Positions 23,890 to 29,373 of a stretch of DNA of 29,373 bases are shown in pieces. Position 1 is the stretch's first letter; every line of letters begins with the position of its first letter. The position numbers and the translations under genes are program-made. Origin of the DNA: Methanoperedens sp049303315. GTDB lineage: Archaea; Halobacteriota; Methanosarcinia; Methanosarcinales; Methanoperedenaceae. The notes beneath the pieces were generated by a model. It saw only the letters and a list, made by a program, of their open reading frames with translations, was not told the origin of the DNA and did not search any database. The DNA lies in contig JBAQMZ010000009.1 of assembly GCA_049303315.1 (NCBI GenBank), positions 1 to 29,373 of the forward strand. Direction: 5' to 3'.

Positions 23890-23922
23890 GGCGGTCGTAC
23901 ATGTCTTTTACAAATTACCGCC
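23890..23922 (+). terminator. Hairpin after the MNT/HEPN operon
   Basis: GGCGGT (23890-23895) pairs with ACCGCC (23917-23922) across a 21-base loop, 18 bases past the HEPN stop, followed by CTCTCTTATA. Weak terminator-like structure. Confidence 0.4.
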
Positions 23923-23926
23923 CTCT

Positions 23927-23935
23927 CTTATATAG
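23927..23935 (+). promoter_or_regulatory. TATA-like box for the GDCC-motif gene
   Basis: CTTATATAG lies about 27 bases before the ATG at 23958, pointing to a leaderless transcript. Confidence 0.45.
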
Positions 23936-23957
23936 TCTGAAATAAATACTGGCGTAT

Positions 23958-24146
23958 ATGGTATCATACGAAGCCACCATAACCTGCCCTGAGTGCGGTT
24001 ATTCGCATTTGGAGACGATGCCTTCAGATAGCTGCCTTGTCTTTTATAAATGCAAAAAATGCGGGCATGTAATGAGGCCCAAAGAAGGGGATTGCTGCGT
24101 ATTCTGCTCTTATGCCGATAAAAAATGCCCGCCAATGCAGGGATAA
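23958..24146 (+). CDS. Small Cys-rich protein with GDCCVFCSY motif
   Basis: 62 aa with eleven Cys. CPEC (10-13) and CKKC (32-35) form a zinc-ribbon-like pair, followed by GDCCVFCSYADKKCPPMQ at residues 44-61. The GDCCxFCSY-x-KCPP tail is the mark of a widespread small family (GDCC-motif proteins) often near mobile or heavy-metal genes; its function is not known to me. It is soluble and has its own TATA-like promoter. The protein is too regular in its Cys spacing to be chance. It could bind Zn or another thiophilic metal. Confidence 0.85.
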   Translation: MVSYEATITCPECGYSHLETMPSDSCLVFYKCKKCGHVMRPKEGDCCVFCSYADKKCPPMQG

Positions 24147-24367
24147 ATCCATTGGTCATCGGTTAAGGAGTTTGATTGATTTAATGCATATCGTTTTTCG
24201 AAACGTGAAAGATAATTATGATTCTCTATCCTTAATTGAAATAGAACACGGATGACACGGATTTGACGGATACCCACGGATATTTTATAATCCGTGCCAA
24301 TCTGTGTTATCCGTGGAATCCGTGTTCCATCCCATTTTTTCTCTTAACTGATGACGTATGGGAATAA
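24147..24367. repeat. CACGGAT-word inverted repeat between convergent genes
   Basis: Long imperfect palindrome at 24244-24327: outer arms GAACACGGAT and ATCCGTGTTC pair perfectly, and the interior holds several further CACGGAT and ATCCGTG words that can form nested hairpins. It lies between the GDCC gene and the convergent phosphatase gene and may act as a bidirectional terminator. The same words occur at the left end of the window, so it belongs to a dispersed repeat family. Confidence 0.65.
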
Positions 24368-25708
24368 TCAACCCTTTATCCTCCTTATGACAAATAGCCC
24401 TCCGATAATAACAACCAATATCAGGATAATCGCGACTATGCTTCTCGTATTGAGTCCTGAATTCGCATTCTTGAAATTGAACTGTTTATCCGAATCAAGT
24501 GAAACCTGTTCTTCAAAAGTGCTTCCTGAACCCTTTGCCTTAAGGGTATAACTTGCATTCAGGGGCAGGCCTGCAAAAATAAGTTCGGAATCAGAGTTTT
24601 CCGATAATTTCCTGCCATTATCCCATAATGAAACAGTGTATTTCGAATCGGCTTTTACGAAAATGCTGGCATAATTTTTGACATTGATTGCTTTGCCGTC
24701 GGCATACTGGAGATTATCTGGCAGGTCAAGCACGCAAAGAAGCGTGGGTGCAATATCCTCCTGCCTGTATTCTCCTGATACAACCCCGGATACCGCATTT
24801 GGGGAGAGTATGACGAGAGGTATCCTCAGGCTTTCCTGCCTTGAAAGGTATTTGTCACCCGAATGTCCTCCTCTATGCGCATTTTTCACGGCAAAGGACA
24901 TACCGTGGTCGGCAGTGAAAAATAAGGCGATATCGTTATCGGAAGCGGTTCTGTACAGGGGATAAAAATCCCGGTCAAGGTCTTCGATTAACTTCACGTA
25001 ATCTAGAGCGCCCAGATTGTGCCCTCCTGCATCTATTGCGCCTATATTCACTGTCAGCAGGAATTTTTGATCCGGATGGTTTTTTATCATGAACTGCACA
25101 ACAGCATCAGCCGTGTCAATGCCCCATTTATTGTATGCAGAGTATTTGTCCACGCCCGATTTATTCATGTATGAAGGTGCTTTCATCTTCCATTCGTACA
25201 TCAAATCATAAACGCCATTCGGAGGTGATTTTGACTGGATGGTCATCAAAGGTTTGTCGATAGAATTATTTTCAGCGAAAATAATGATGTCCTGCTCCTC
25301 GCGCATATTTTTGAAATCACCTTTTTCCATGACTGCAATGTTGACAAACCCGTGTTTTCTTGTAACGTCAAAAATCGTTGCGTCGGGATAGCCAACGATT
25401 TCCTCGTTTGCTTTCGAATCGCCTGTGACTATCACCGAATGCGCTATTCCGGTGACAGGGGTTGGGGTTTTAATGTTTATTACCCTTGCCCCGAAGGTAA
25501 GGTTTTGTGTTCTTGCTTTGGGTATTTCACCGCCATCGAGGGCGAGAGGCATGAGTTCGGGATAATAATACGAGGAGCCGAAACCGTCAACGATAAAAAG
25601 AATGGCGCTTTGCGGTTTTTTGACATCGTTTAATGTGATTTCGGAGACCGCAGAGGCGGTGATTGATACCAAAATTAATAATACTATAATTATCAAAAAT
25701 TTTTTCAT
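24368..25708 (-). CDS. Membrane-anchored alkaline-phosphatase-superfamily hydrolase
   Basis: 446 aa. The first 20 residues form a signal peptide (KKFLIIIVLLILVSITASA), and a C-terminal segment (IVAIILILVVIIGGLFVI) before RRIKG anchors it, so the catalytic domain is outside the cell. Metal sites typical of the alkaline phosphatase/sulfatase/phosphoglycerate mutase superfamily are visible: FIVDGFGSS with Asp41, TPVTGIAHS (candidate Thr nucleophile), DAGGHN, FTADHGMS and GGHSGDKY. After residue about 340 a small beta domain precedes the anchor. Substrate unknown: phosphate ester, phosphonate or sulfate ester. ATG 25708 follows a TATA-like box (25731-25740) at the leaderless distance. Confidence 0.87.
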   Translation of the reverse strand: MKKFLIIIVLLILVSITASAVSEITLNDVKKPQSAILFIVDGFGSSYYYPELMPLALDGGEIPKARTQNLTFGARVINIKTPTPVTGIAHSVIVTGDSKANEEIVGYPDATIFDVTRKHGFVNIAVMEKGDFKNMREEQDIIIFAENNSIDKPLMTIQSKSPPNGVYDLMYEWKMKAPSYMNKSGVDKYSAYNKWGIDTADAVVQFMIKNHPDQKFLLTVNIGAIDAGGHNLGALDYVKLIEDLDRDFYPLYRTASDNDIALFFTADHGMSFAVKNAHRGGHSGDKYLSRQESLRIPLVILSPNAVSGVVSGEYRQEDIAPTLLCVLDLPDNLQYADGKAINVKNYASIFVKADSKYTVSLWDNGRKLSENSDSELIFAGLPLNASYTLKAKGSGSTFEEQVSLDSDKQFNFKNANSGLNTRSIVAIILILVVIIGGLFVIRRIKG

Positions 25709-25730
25709 GGGGCGTGCAGATAGATTGATG

Positions 25731-25740
25731 AGATAAAAAG
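25731..25740 (-). promoter_or_regulatory. TATA-like box for the phosphatase gene
   Basis: CTTTTTATCT on the minus strand, centred about 27 bases before the ATG at 25708. Confidence 0.45.
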
Positions 25741-25854
25741 ATTTCTAAATGTTGAGACCGTTACATTACGTGTTGGTAATTATGCCAATGTGCAACACAT
25801 CTTATAAGTACAAATTAAAAATAAAAAGAAAATAGCCGGACTTAAGGCCTAAGC

Positions 25855-27207
25855 CTATAGATACTGTTTTTCCCCTTTCGTTAAAGATGTCCGTTCCGAC
25901 AGATAACACTTTAATGGCAAACAGGAAAGATCTATTTGCCCATACTTCGAATATATTTGAGCCCGACACTGACCTCCACATTCAGTACGAAGGTCGCAAC
26001 CTAAGCATACGTTGCACACCTCTGCAGGAGAGCGAAAATGTTTTAAGATCGGAGATCTATCCCAAATGTCTAAAATGTCTTGTCTCCCGAGTGGTGCTTC
26101 ATTACAACGGAACTCAGGACATATCAGGTTGTTACAAGGATATATCCAACCTTCCGAATTTATATACACCACGTCGTTTCCTGCACGGCAATAAACGGGT
26201 TTATTTGGCGGCACATCATAGCCAATGGGAGAATAGATGATTAAGTCATCTCCATGTTGTTTTATCTCTATATCAATAAGCATTCTTGCATATCTCAATT
26301 CGTCAAGAGTCAGAGATATCTTATTTTTGGAAGCCTCCCCAGACTGAACAACTGGGACAATCCGGATCATATAAACTCCTAGTCGTTTTGCATAAGCTAC
26401 CATCTCAGGGATTTCGTGGATATTAGAAAGCATCCCTTTCATCGTTGGAAGCAGAACAAAATTAAAACTTACATCAATCCCCACCTCAACGGCGCTCTTA
26501 GTTCCCAAAAAGGCTTCTTTAGCTGAGTCGATTCCCGTTGGTGCATGCCTTAGTTGATGATCAAGTTTCGGATCTGTAGAAATTACTGAAACTTGAATAC
26601 TTGAGATGCCGAACTCTTTGTATATTTTAGCATTTGAGGTAAGTTCATAACCATTTGTTAACAATGCGATTTTTACATCTGTGCATAATTTGGCGGCTTC
26701 TGCTGTAATCAACCTACAGATGTCACCTAAACGAGGCAGATCTGCAGCAGGTTCGCCTCCAGTAAGCACAAAAATCCTAGTACCTCTGCGGAGAAGAGGA
26801 GTGACAAGTTTTTGTTGGACAGTCTCTAAAGAAAGTCGCCTCCTTCTTTCGCGAGGTATAAAACACCATGGACATTTGTAATTACATATTGGAGTAATTT
26901 CAAAGATAGGTATAGGCGGTGTTATGATGCCAGACTCCACATTATCGGCAAAGGAGAGTACTTTTTCTATGTTGAAATCGCATGATAATGGTAGTCCATG
27001 GATAAATAAAGTTCTTAACGGTTCAGGAACTTCTGCCATCTTTACTCGCTCCGGGAGTCTAATTGAATAGTCTAATGACAAAACTTCAAGACGCTCCAAA
27101 AGCTTCAGGTACGAAACCAATGCTTCATGATCCATCTCCCATTCACCTGCATAAAATGGATCTAGAATCCTAAATTTATTTTTTCCTTCCTTCAGAATCA
27201 CAGGCAT
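25855..27207 (-). CDS. SPASM radical SAM enzyme with 100-residue N-terminal extension
   Basis: 450 aa. The SAM cluster motif CNYKCPWC (Cys108, Cys112, Cys115) comes after about 100 residues of unrecognised sequence that may bind a peptide leader. VLTGGEPAADL and LLTNGYEL mark the barrel. The SPASM part has YCRAGNDVVYINSEGWIYPCNNL, then CNVCLGCDLRTECGGQC and a last Cys pair near CLPLKC. This is the PqqE-like architecture used by enzymes that modify ribosomal peptides, among others. ATG 27207 has AAGGAG 11 bases upstream. Two tiny ORFs and a 90-aa protein lie upstream on the same strand. Composition is chromosome-like to slightly AT-rich. Confidence 0.88.
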   Translation of the reverse strand: MPVILKEGKNKFRILDPFYAGEWEMDHEALVSYLKLLERLEVLSLDYSIRLPERVKMAEVPEPLRTLFIHGLPLSCDFNIEKVLSFADNVESGIITPPIPIFEITPICNYKCPWCFIPRERRRRLSLETVQQKLVTPLLRRGTRIFVLTGGEPAADLPRLGDICRLITAEAAKLCTDVKIALLTNGYELTSNAKIYKEFGISSIQVSVISTDPKLDHQLRHAPTGIDSAKEAFLGTKSAVEVGIDVSFNFVLLPTMKGMLSNIHEIPEMVAYAKRLGVYMIRIVPVVQSGEASKNKISLTLDELRYARMLIDIEIKQHGDDLIIYSPIGYDVPPNKPVYCRAGNDVVYINSEGWIYPCNNLICPEFRCNEAPLGRQDILDIWDRSPILKHFRSPAEVCNVCLGCDLRTECGGQCRAQIYSKYGQIDLSCLPLKCYLSERTSLTKGEKQYL

Positions 27208-27244
27208 TTATACGTTTTCTCCTTTTCATCGATGCTTGTTGGTT

Positions 27245-27331
27245 TCAAATGAGCATAATAAGAGCATGATAATTCTCTTCTTTCACATATGATTGCCAGT
27301 TGTGAACTACTGTTAAGAATCTATTTTTCAT
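27245..27331 (-). CDS. Possible 28-aa peptide upstream of SPASM gene
   Basis: Starts ATG, 28 residues with three aromatic Tyr/Trp positions in the first 23 (HNWQSYVKEENYH), and ends 37 bases before the radical SAM ATG. No clear ribosome site. Listed because precursor peptides of SPASM enzymes are commonly this small and this close; it may well not be translated. Confidence 0.2.
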   Translation of the reverse strand: MKNRFLTVVHNWQSYVKEENYHALIMLI

Positions 27332-27335
27332 GTTT

Positions 27336-27416
27336 TCAATTGTTCATTGGCTCAGCAATCAAATCTGCCAATAGTTTGAGACATTCTCCAATCAAAGAAT
27401 CCGGCATAAATACCAT
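27336..27416 (-). CDS. Possible 26-aa peptide upstream of SPASM gene
   Basis: Starts ATG, 26 residues, amphipathic helix-like (SLIGECLKLLADLIAEP) with one Cys. A GTGAG lies 5 bases upstream. Its stop is 4 bases before the next tiny ORF. Evidence is positional only. Confidence 0.2.
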   Translation of the reverse strand: MVFMPDSLIGECLKLLADLIAEPMNN

Positions 27417-27565
27417 TATTTCTCACTAACTTATTCCTAATCCACAGTCTCAGGATGGGTATTTAATGGTTGACATGAATTCTTTATTTAATCCTAATAT
27501 CTCATTGATCACAGCAGTTTCGTACGCCCAGTAGTTGTATCCCAATGTTTTGACAGGGTGATGCC

Positions 27566-27581
27566 CCGCAGCAAGCTGCGG
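27566..27581 (-). terminator. Perfect hairpin after the 90-aa gene
   Basis: CCGCAG and CTGCGG pair across a 4-base loop, 19 bases past the stop of the leftward 90-aa gene. No U-run follows, so it may act as an RNA stabiliser or a weak terminator. Confidence 0.45.
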
Positions 27582-27600
27582 AGATGTTCACTCACGGATG

Positions 27601-27873
27601 TCACTCTGCTTTGGTTCCCTTGATTACACTCTTACTTTTAGGCCCGAGTTCACGTAGGGCGTTGAAGAAGAAATGAAGATCATCCCCAGTCGCTTCTTTT
27701 GGAATACCCTTCGTAGTTAATCGGTTACTTTGAAGAACAACTTTCTCAATCGCCTCGAACTCTTTGGTCCCAGGGCGCACGATCACTAATTTGTTTTTGA
27801 CTATTAGCATCATCATGCACGAATATTCAGTTCCAAAAGGCTCGGCGTTCTCGCGAATAGTTTCAATTCTCAT
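27601..27873 (-). CDS. Unknown 90-aa protein with strong regulated promoter
   Basis: I do not recognise a family. The protein is small and soluble, with a beta-rich centre (MMMLIVKNKLVIVRPGTKEF) and a charged, helix-prone second half ending in a Lys-rich tail. A single Cys sits at about residue 19. Translation signals are excellent: AGGGAGG ends 6 bases before the ATG at 27873. A TATA-like box at 27944-27952 and three spaced GTTAAT repeats in the leader precede it. The gene is followed by a hairpin and then, 393 bases on, by the SPASM radical SAM gene on the same strand. A role in that system is possible but unproven. Confidence 0.65.
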   Translation of the reverse strand: MRIETIRENAEPFGTEYSCMMMLIVKNKLVIVRPGTKEFEAIEKVVLQSNRLTTKGIPKEATGDDLHFFFNALRELGPKSKSVIKGTKAE

Positions 27874-27888
27874 ATTTTACCTCCCTTC

Positions 27889-27952
27889 ATTAACGTTAAT
27901 TCCCACATACGTTAATGTTCACATTGTTAATGGTGATTTAATTGTATTTAAA
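27889..27952 (-). promoter_or_regulatory. TATA box and spaced GTTAAT operator-like repeats
   Basis: A 12-bp perfect palindrome ATTAACGTTAAT (27889-27900) is followed by two more GTTAAT copies at 27911-27916 and 27926-27931, with start-to-start spacing of 16 and 15 bases. A TATA-like TTTAAATAC on the minus strand is at 27944-27952. The repeats lie between the predicted transcription start and the ribosome site, a good place for a repressor. Confidence 0.5.
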
Positions 27953-28009
27953 TTTTACGCTCATAATAAGTAAATCATCACGGTACTTACCAAAGCCTAT
28001 CCAAAACCG

Positions 28010-28945
28010 TTGGTAACTTTTTTTCCACCCCCTAAGTCAAATAAGCCACTGAAGAAAGATTTACCTTAATTCCGTGCTGCATTCTGGTTAAAGCCACAAC
28101 AATAAGAACTATGCAGCACATTGTTACATGCAGGTCTATGTTTTTCATGCCTTTGCCGTTCACATGTACCTCCACCTCAAGATGATTTTTCAGGTAGCTA
28201 TTAGTTCCCTCGTTACAGTTTCTCATGTGATATACATCAAGAACCCCATCAGGACATTCTTCATATTCCCTCATGTAAGCGTTCCTAAAATGCATAGCTA
28301 CAGGCTCATATATTCCTTTTTTGACAAGAAATTGCATCATGTATTCCAGAGTTGCATCCTTTTTGTAGTCAGGCTCTCCCCACCACTTTCTGTAAAGGTA
28401 ATTTATCTCCTGTTCCGGCGTGTAGATGTAGTTTTTCCCATTGAAACTGTGTTCATAAACTACGTTTTCCCGCCAATCTTTATTTATGTGGTAGTGAGGA
28501 ATCAAACCGAATTCAAGTTCAATAGCTTCATCAGGGTGGTTGCTCAGATATCTTTCTGTTTTCGTATAATATTTGATTGTCTTGATATTTCTCCAGATAA
28601 AAGTCTTTACCATAGCTCTTCTCGGATACCTCTCCTCACCTTCTTCAACAGCGTAGTACTTGTTGATTTCAGGCATTATCGGGTCAAGGTCAAGCCCTTC
28701 TAAAAACTTCGATGCTCTAACGCTATTCTCAGAGGTCGCATCTGCGAACTCTTCATTATTTTCATCGCTCAAAACGATGAATTTGTTCCAATAGGTTTTT
28801 ATGTGTCTATCTACATCAAATTCCAATGTTCATCCCCTCTTTGGAATTTACTATTAAAATATTAATGAGGGGATGAATACTATAAATTTTACTGCAAGTA
28901 TAAAAAATAGTTAAATTTATAAGGCAAACTCATGAATTGGTAACT
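28010..28945. mobile_element. Probable insertion sequence bounded by 9-bp direct repeats
   Basis: TTGGTAACT occurs at 28010-28018 and 28937-28945, enclosing 918 bases that contain one transposase-like gene. Nine bases is a plausible target-site duplication. I could not find matching terminal inverted repeats just inside, so the boundaries are tentative. An 11-bp inverted repeat TTCATCCCCTC/GAGGGGATGAA at 28829-28839 and 28867-28877 lies before the gene. Confidence 0.4.
28032..28826 (-). pseudogene. Transposase-like protein, probably internally deleted
   Basis: 264 aa from a TTG start with GAGGGG 10 bases upstream; an upstream ATG at 28833 is out of frame. The N-terminal third (RYPRRAMVKTFIWRNIKTIKYYTKTERYL) resembles the helical start of DDE transposases, and the C-terminus (MRNCNEGTNSYLKNH with a hydrophobic tail) resembles the final catalytic Glu region. 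I do not see the two expected Asp motifs between them, and the protein is short for this class (350-450 aa), so an in-frame internal deletion is likely. It lies within 9-bp direct repeats. It could instead be an unfamiliar protein. Confidence 0.5.
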
Positions 28946-29079
28946 ACCCATCACCGTTGTGTCTTTTTTTATATATGTGATAAATTTACACATATTTAAA
29001 GAATTTAAAATTGTGTTATTATATATTATGTTGGACAAAAGGCCTCATTTCTACCGCAAATAAATAAGGAATATAACCT

Positions 29080-29215
29080 TTCCCGCCGGAAGGGGGTAGA
29101 GCTATGCAAGCTGTCACCGGGGGTAGAGTAACGGGTAATCTCACCTAAAGCAAGATTTTGCGGCGCCTGCGGGCAAGCCATGTTCCCTTGCCACATAGTC
29201 CCTCAAACTCGTTGT
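29080..29215 (+). ncRNA. Candidate structured RNA of unknown class
   Basis: An island of high GC in AT-rich surroundings, without an ORF. GGGGGTAGAG is repeated at 29092-29101 and 29119-29128. Several small stems are possible: AGCT/AGCT around ATGCA, GCAA/TTGC, and GGCAAG/CTTGCC with a 9-base loop (near 29172-29194). A TATA-like element lies about 60 bases upstream. I cannot name an RNA family; a mobile-element-associated guide-type RNA or an intron remnant are options to test. Strand is assumed. Confidence 0.3.
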
Positions 29216-29248
29216 TACTGCACATAATCCTAAATTATATGCAGTTAC

Positions 29249-29373
29249 CTGAGTTTGACAGTTGACAAATCTTTTTTATCGGGAATGTCTTTTTTAGGGG
29301 AATATCTATTTGACAGTTAATAGAATTTTACAAAATATCATGACAATTTGCTATATTATTCCTTGATTTTGTA
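29249..29373 (-). mobile_element. Inverted copy of the 13.3-kb repeat, cut by window end
   Basis: Read on the minus strand, 29311-29371 matches 13338-13397 with scattered mismatches. TTTGACAGTT occurs here twice, at 29256-29265 and 29310-29319; the 13.3-kb copy has only one at this end, so this copy carries an extra 54 bases between direct repeats. The match is probably longer than the window shows. Confidence 0.6.

Larger units (their letters stand above)
27208..27600. other. Gap upstream of SPASM gene with two tiny ORFs
   Basis: 393 bases with no ordinary gene. On the minus strand two minimal frames follow each other by 4 bases and lead to the radical SAM gene: 27336-27416 (26 aa, opening MVFMPDSLIGECLKLL) and 27245-27331 (28 aa, opening MKNRFLTVVHNWQSYV). 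A TATA-like ATTAAATAC (minus strand, near 27458-27466) precedes the first. Neither has a strong ribosome site. They could be precursor peptides or chance. Confidence 0.4.
28946..29373. other. Right-end gap with structured GC-rich stretch and repeat
   Basis: No credible gene. In order: a 7-bp hairpin ATATGTG/CACATAT near 28975-28995, AT-rich TATA-like sequence (29014-29028), the GC-rich stretch annotated separately, and the inverted repeat copy at 29249-29373. The window ends inside that repeat. Confidence 0.45.

Noticed and set aside
27889..27931. CRISPR-like array
   Set aside because: Repeats are only 6-12 bases with 15-16 base period, far below CRISPR repeat and spacer sizes; operator reading preferred.
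28019..28936. Classical terminal inverted repeats of an insertion sequence
   Set aside because: The bases just inside the two TTGGTAACT copies do not match each other, so I kept only the direct repeats and a low confidence.
29080..29215. Naming the structured stretch as HEARO/omega-RNA, group II intron, SRP or RNase P RNA
   Set aside because: I could not match diagnostic conserved segments of any of these by eye; left as unknown class.

Overview
The window looks like chromosomal DNA of a methanogenic or methane-oxidising archaeon, most likely Methanosarcinales (Methanoperedens-like is my guess; no marker gene settles it). The grounds are the archaeal-type triosephosphate isomerase, an archaeal Elp3, MTA phosphorylase, a 6-phospho-3-hexuloisomerase-like protein, a KaiC-like ATPase, a tRNA-Lys(CUU) without encoded CCA, and many genes with a TATA-like box about 26-29 bases before an unled start codon.

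Layout. 0.2-6 kb: asparagine synthetase, a small membrane protein, a Nif3-like protein, and a leftward operon KaiC-like ATPase > tpiA > elp3. 6.1-9.9 kb: a tight rightward operon of phosphoribosyltransferase, MTA phosphorylase, an unknown 170-aa protein, a SIS-domain sugar-phosphate isomerase and a class I aminotransferase; this could serve purine/MTA salvage and sugar phosphate or amino acid supply. 9.9-13.1 kb: an orphan membrane protein, an atypical HAD protein and a Ku homologue.

13.2-18.4 kb is a clearly AT-richer accessory island. It starts with a 150-bp element with terminal inverted repeats, then five closely packed genes: alpha/beta hydrolase, left-handed beta-helix acyltransferase, a class III nucleotide-cyclase-like protein with an unidentified C-terminal domain, a family 2 glycosyltransferase and a SPASM radical SAM enzyme. 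The cyclase reading frame appears to be broken by one base in a T5 run near its end; correcting it lengthens the protein and joins it to the next gene with a 3-base gap. This is the most likely undescribed system in the window.

18.5-25.7 kb returns to ordinary composition: a second SPASM radical SAM enzyme, tRNA-Lys, a JAMM protease, two tandem GcvH-like lipoyl proteins, a HAD phosphatase, a radical SAM protein with a TRAM-like tail, an MNT/HEPN toxin-antitoxin pair with paired operator-like palindromes, a GDCC-motif Cys-rich protein and a membrane-anchored alkaline-phosphatase-superfamily enzyme. 25.8-29.4 kb is again accessory: a third SPASM radical SAM enzyme preceded by tiny ORFs and a 90-aa protein with an elaborate promoter, a probably decayed transposase, a GC-rich stretch that looks like a structured RNA, and an inverted second copy of the 13.3-kb repeat.
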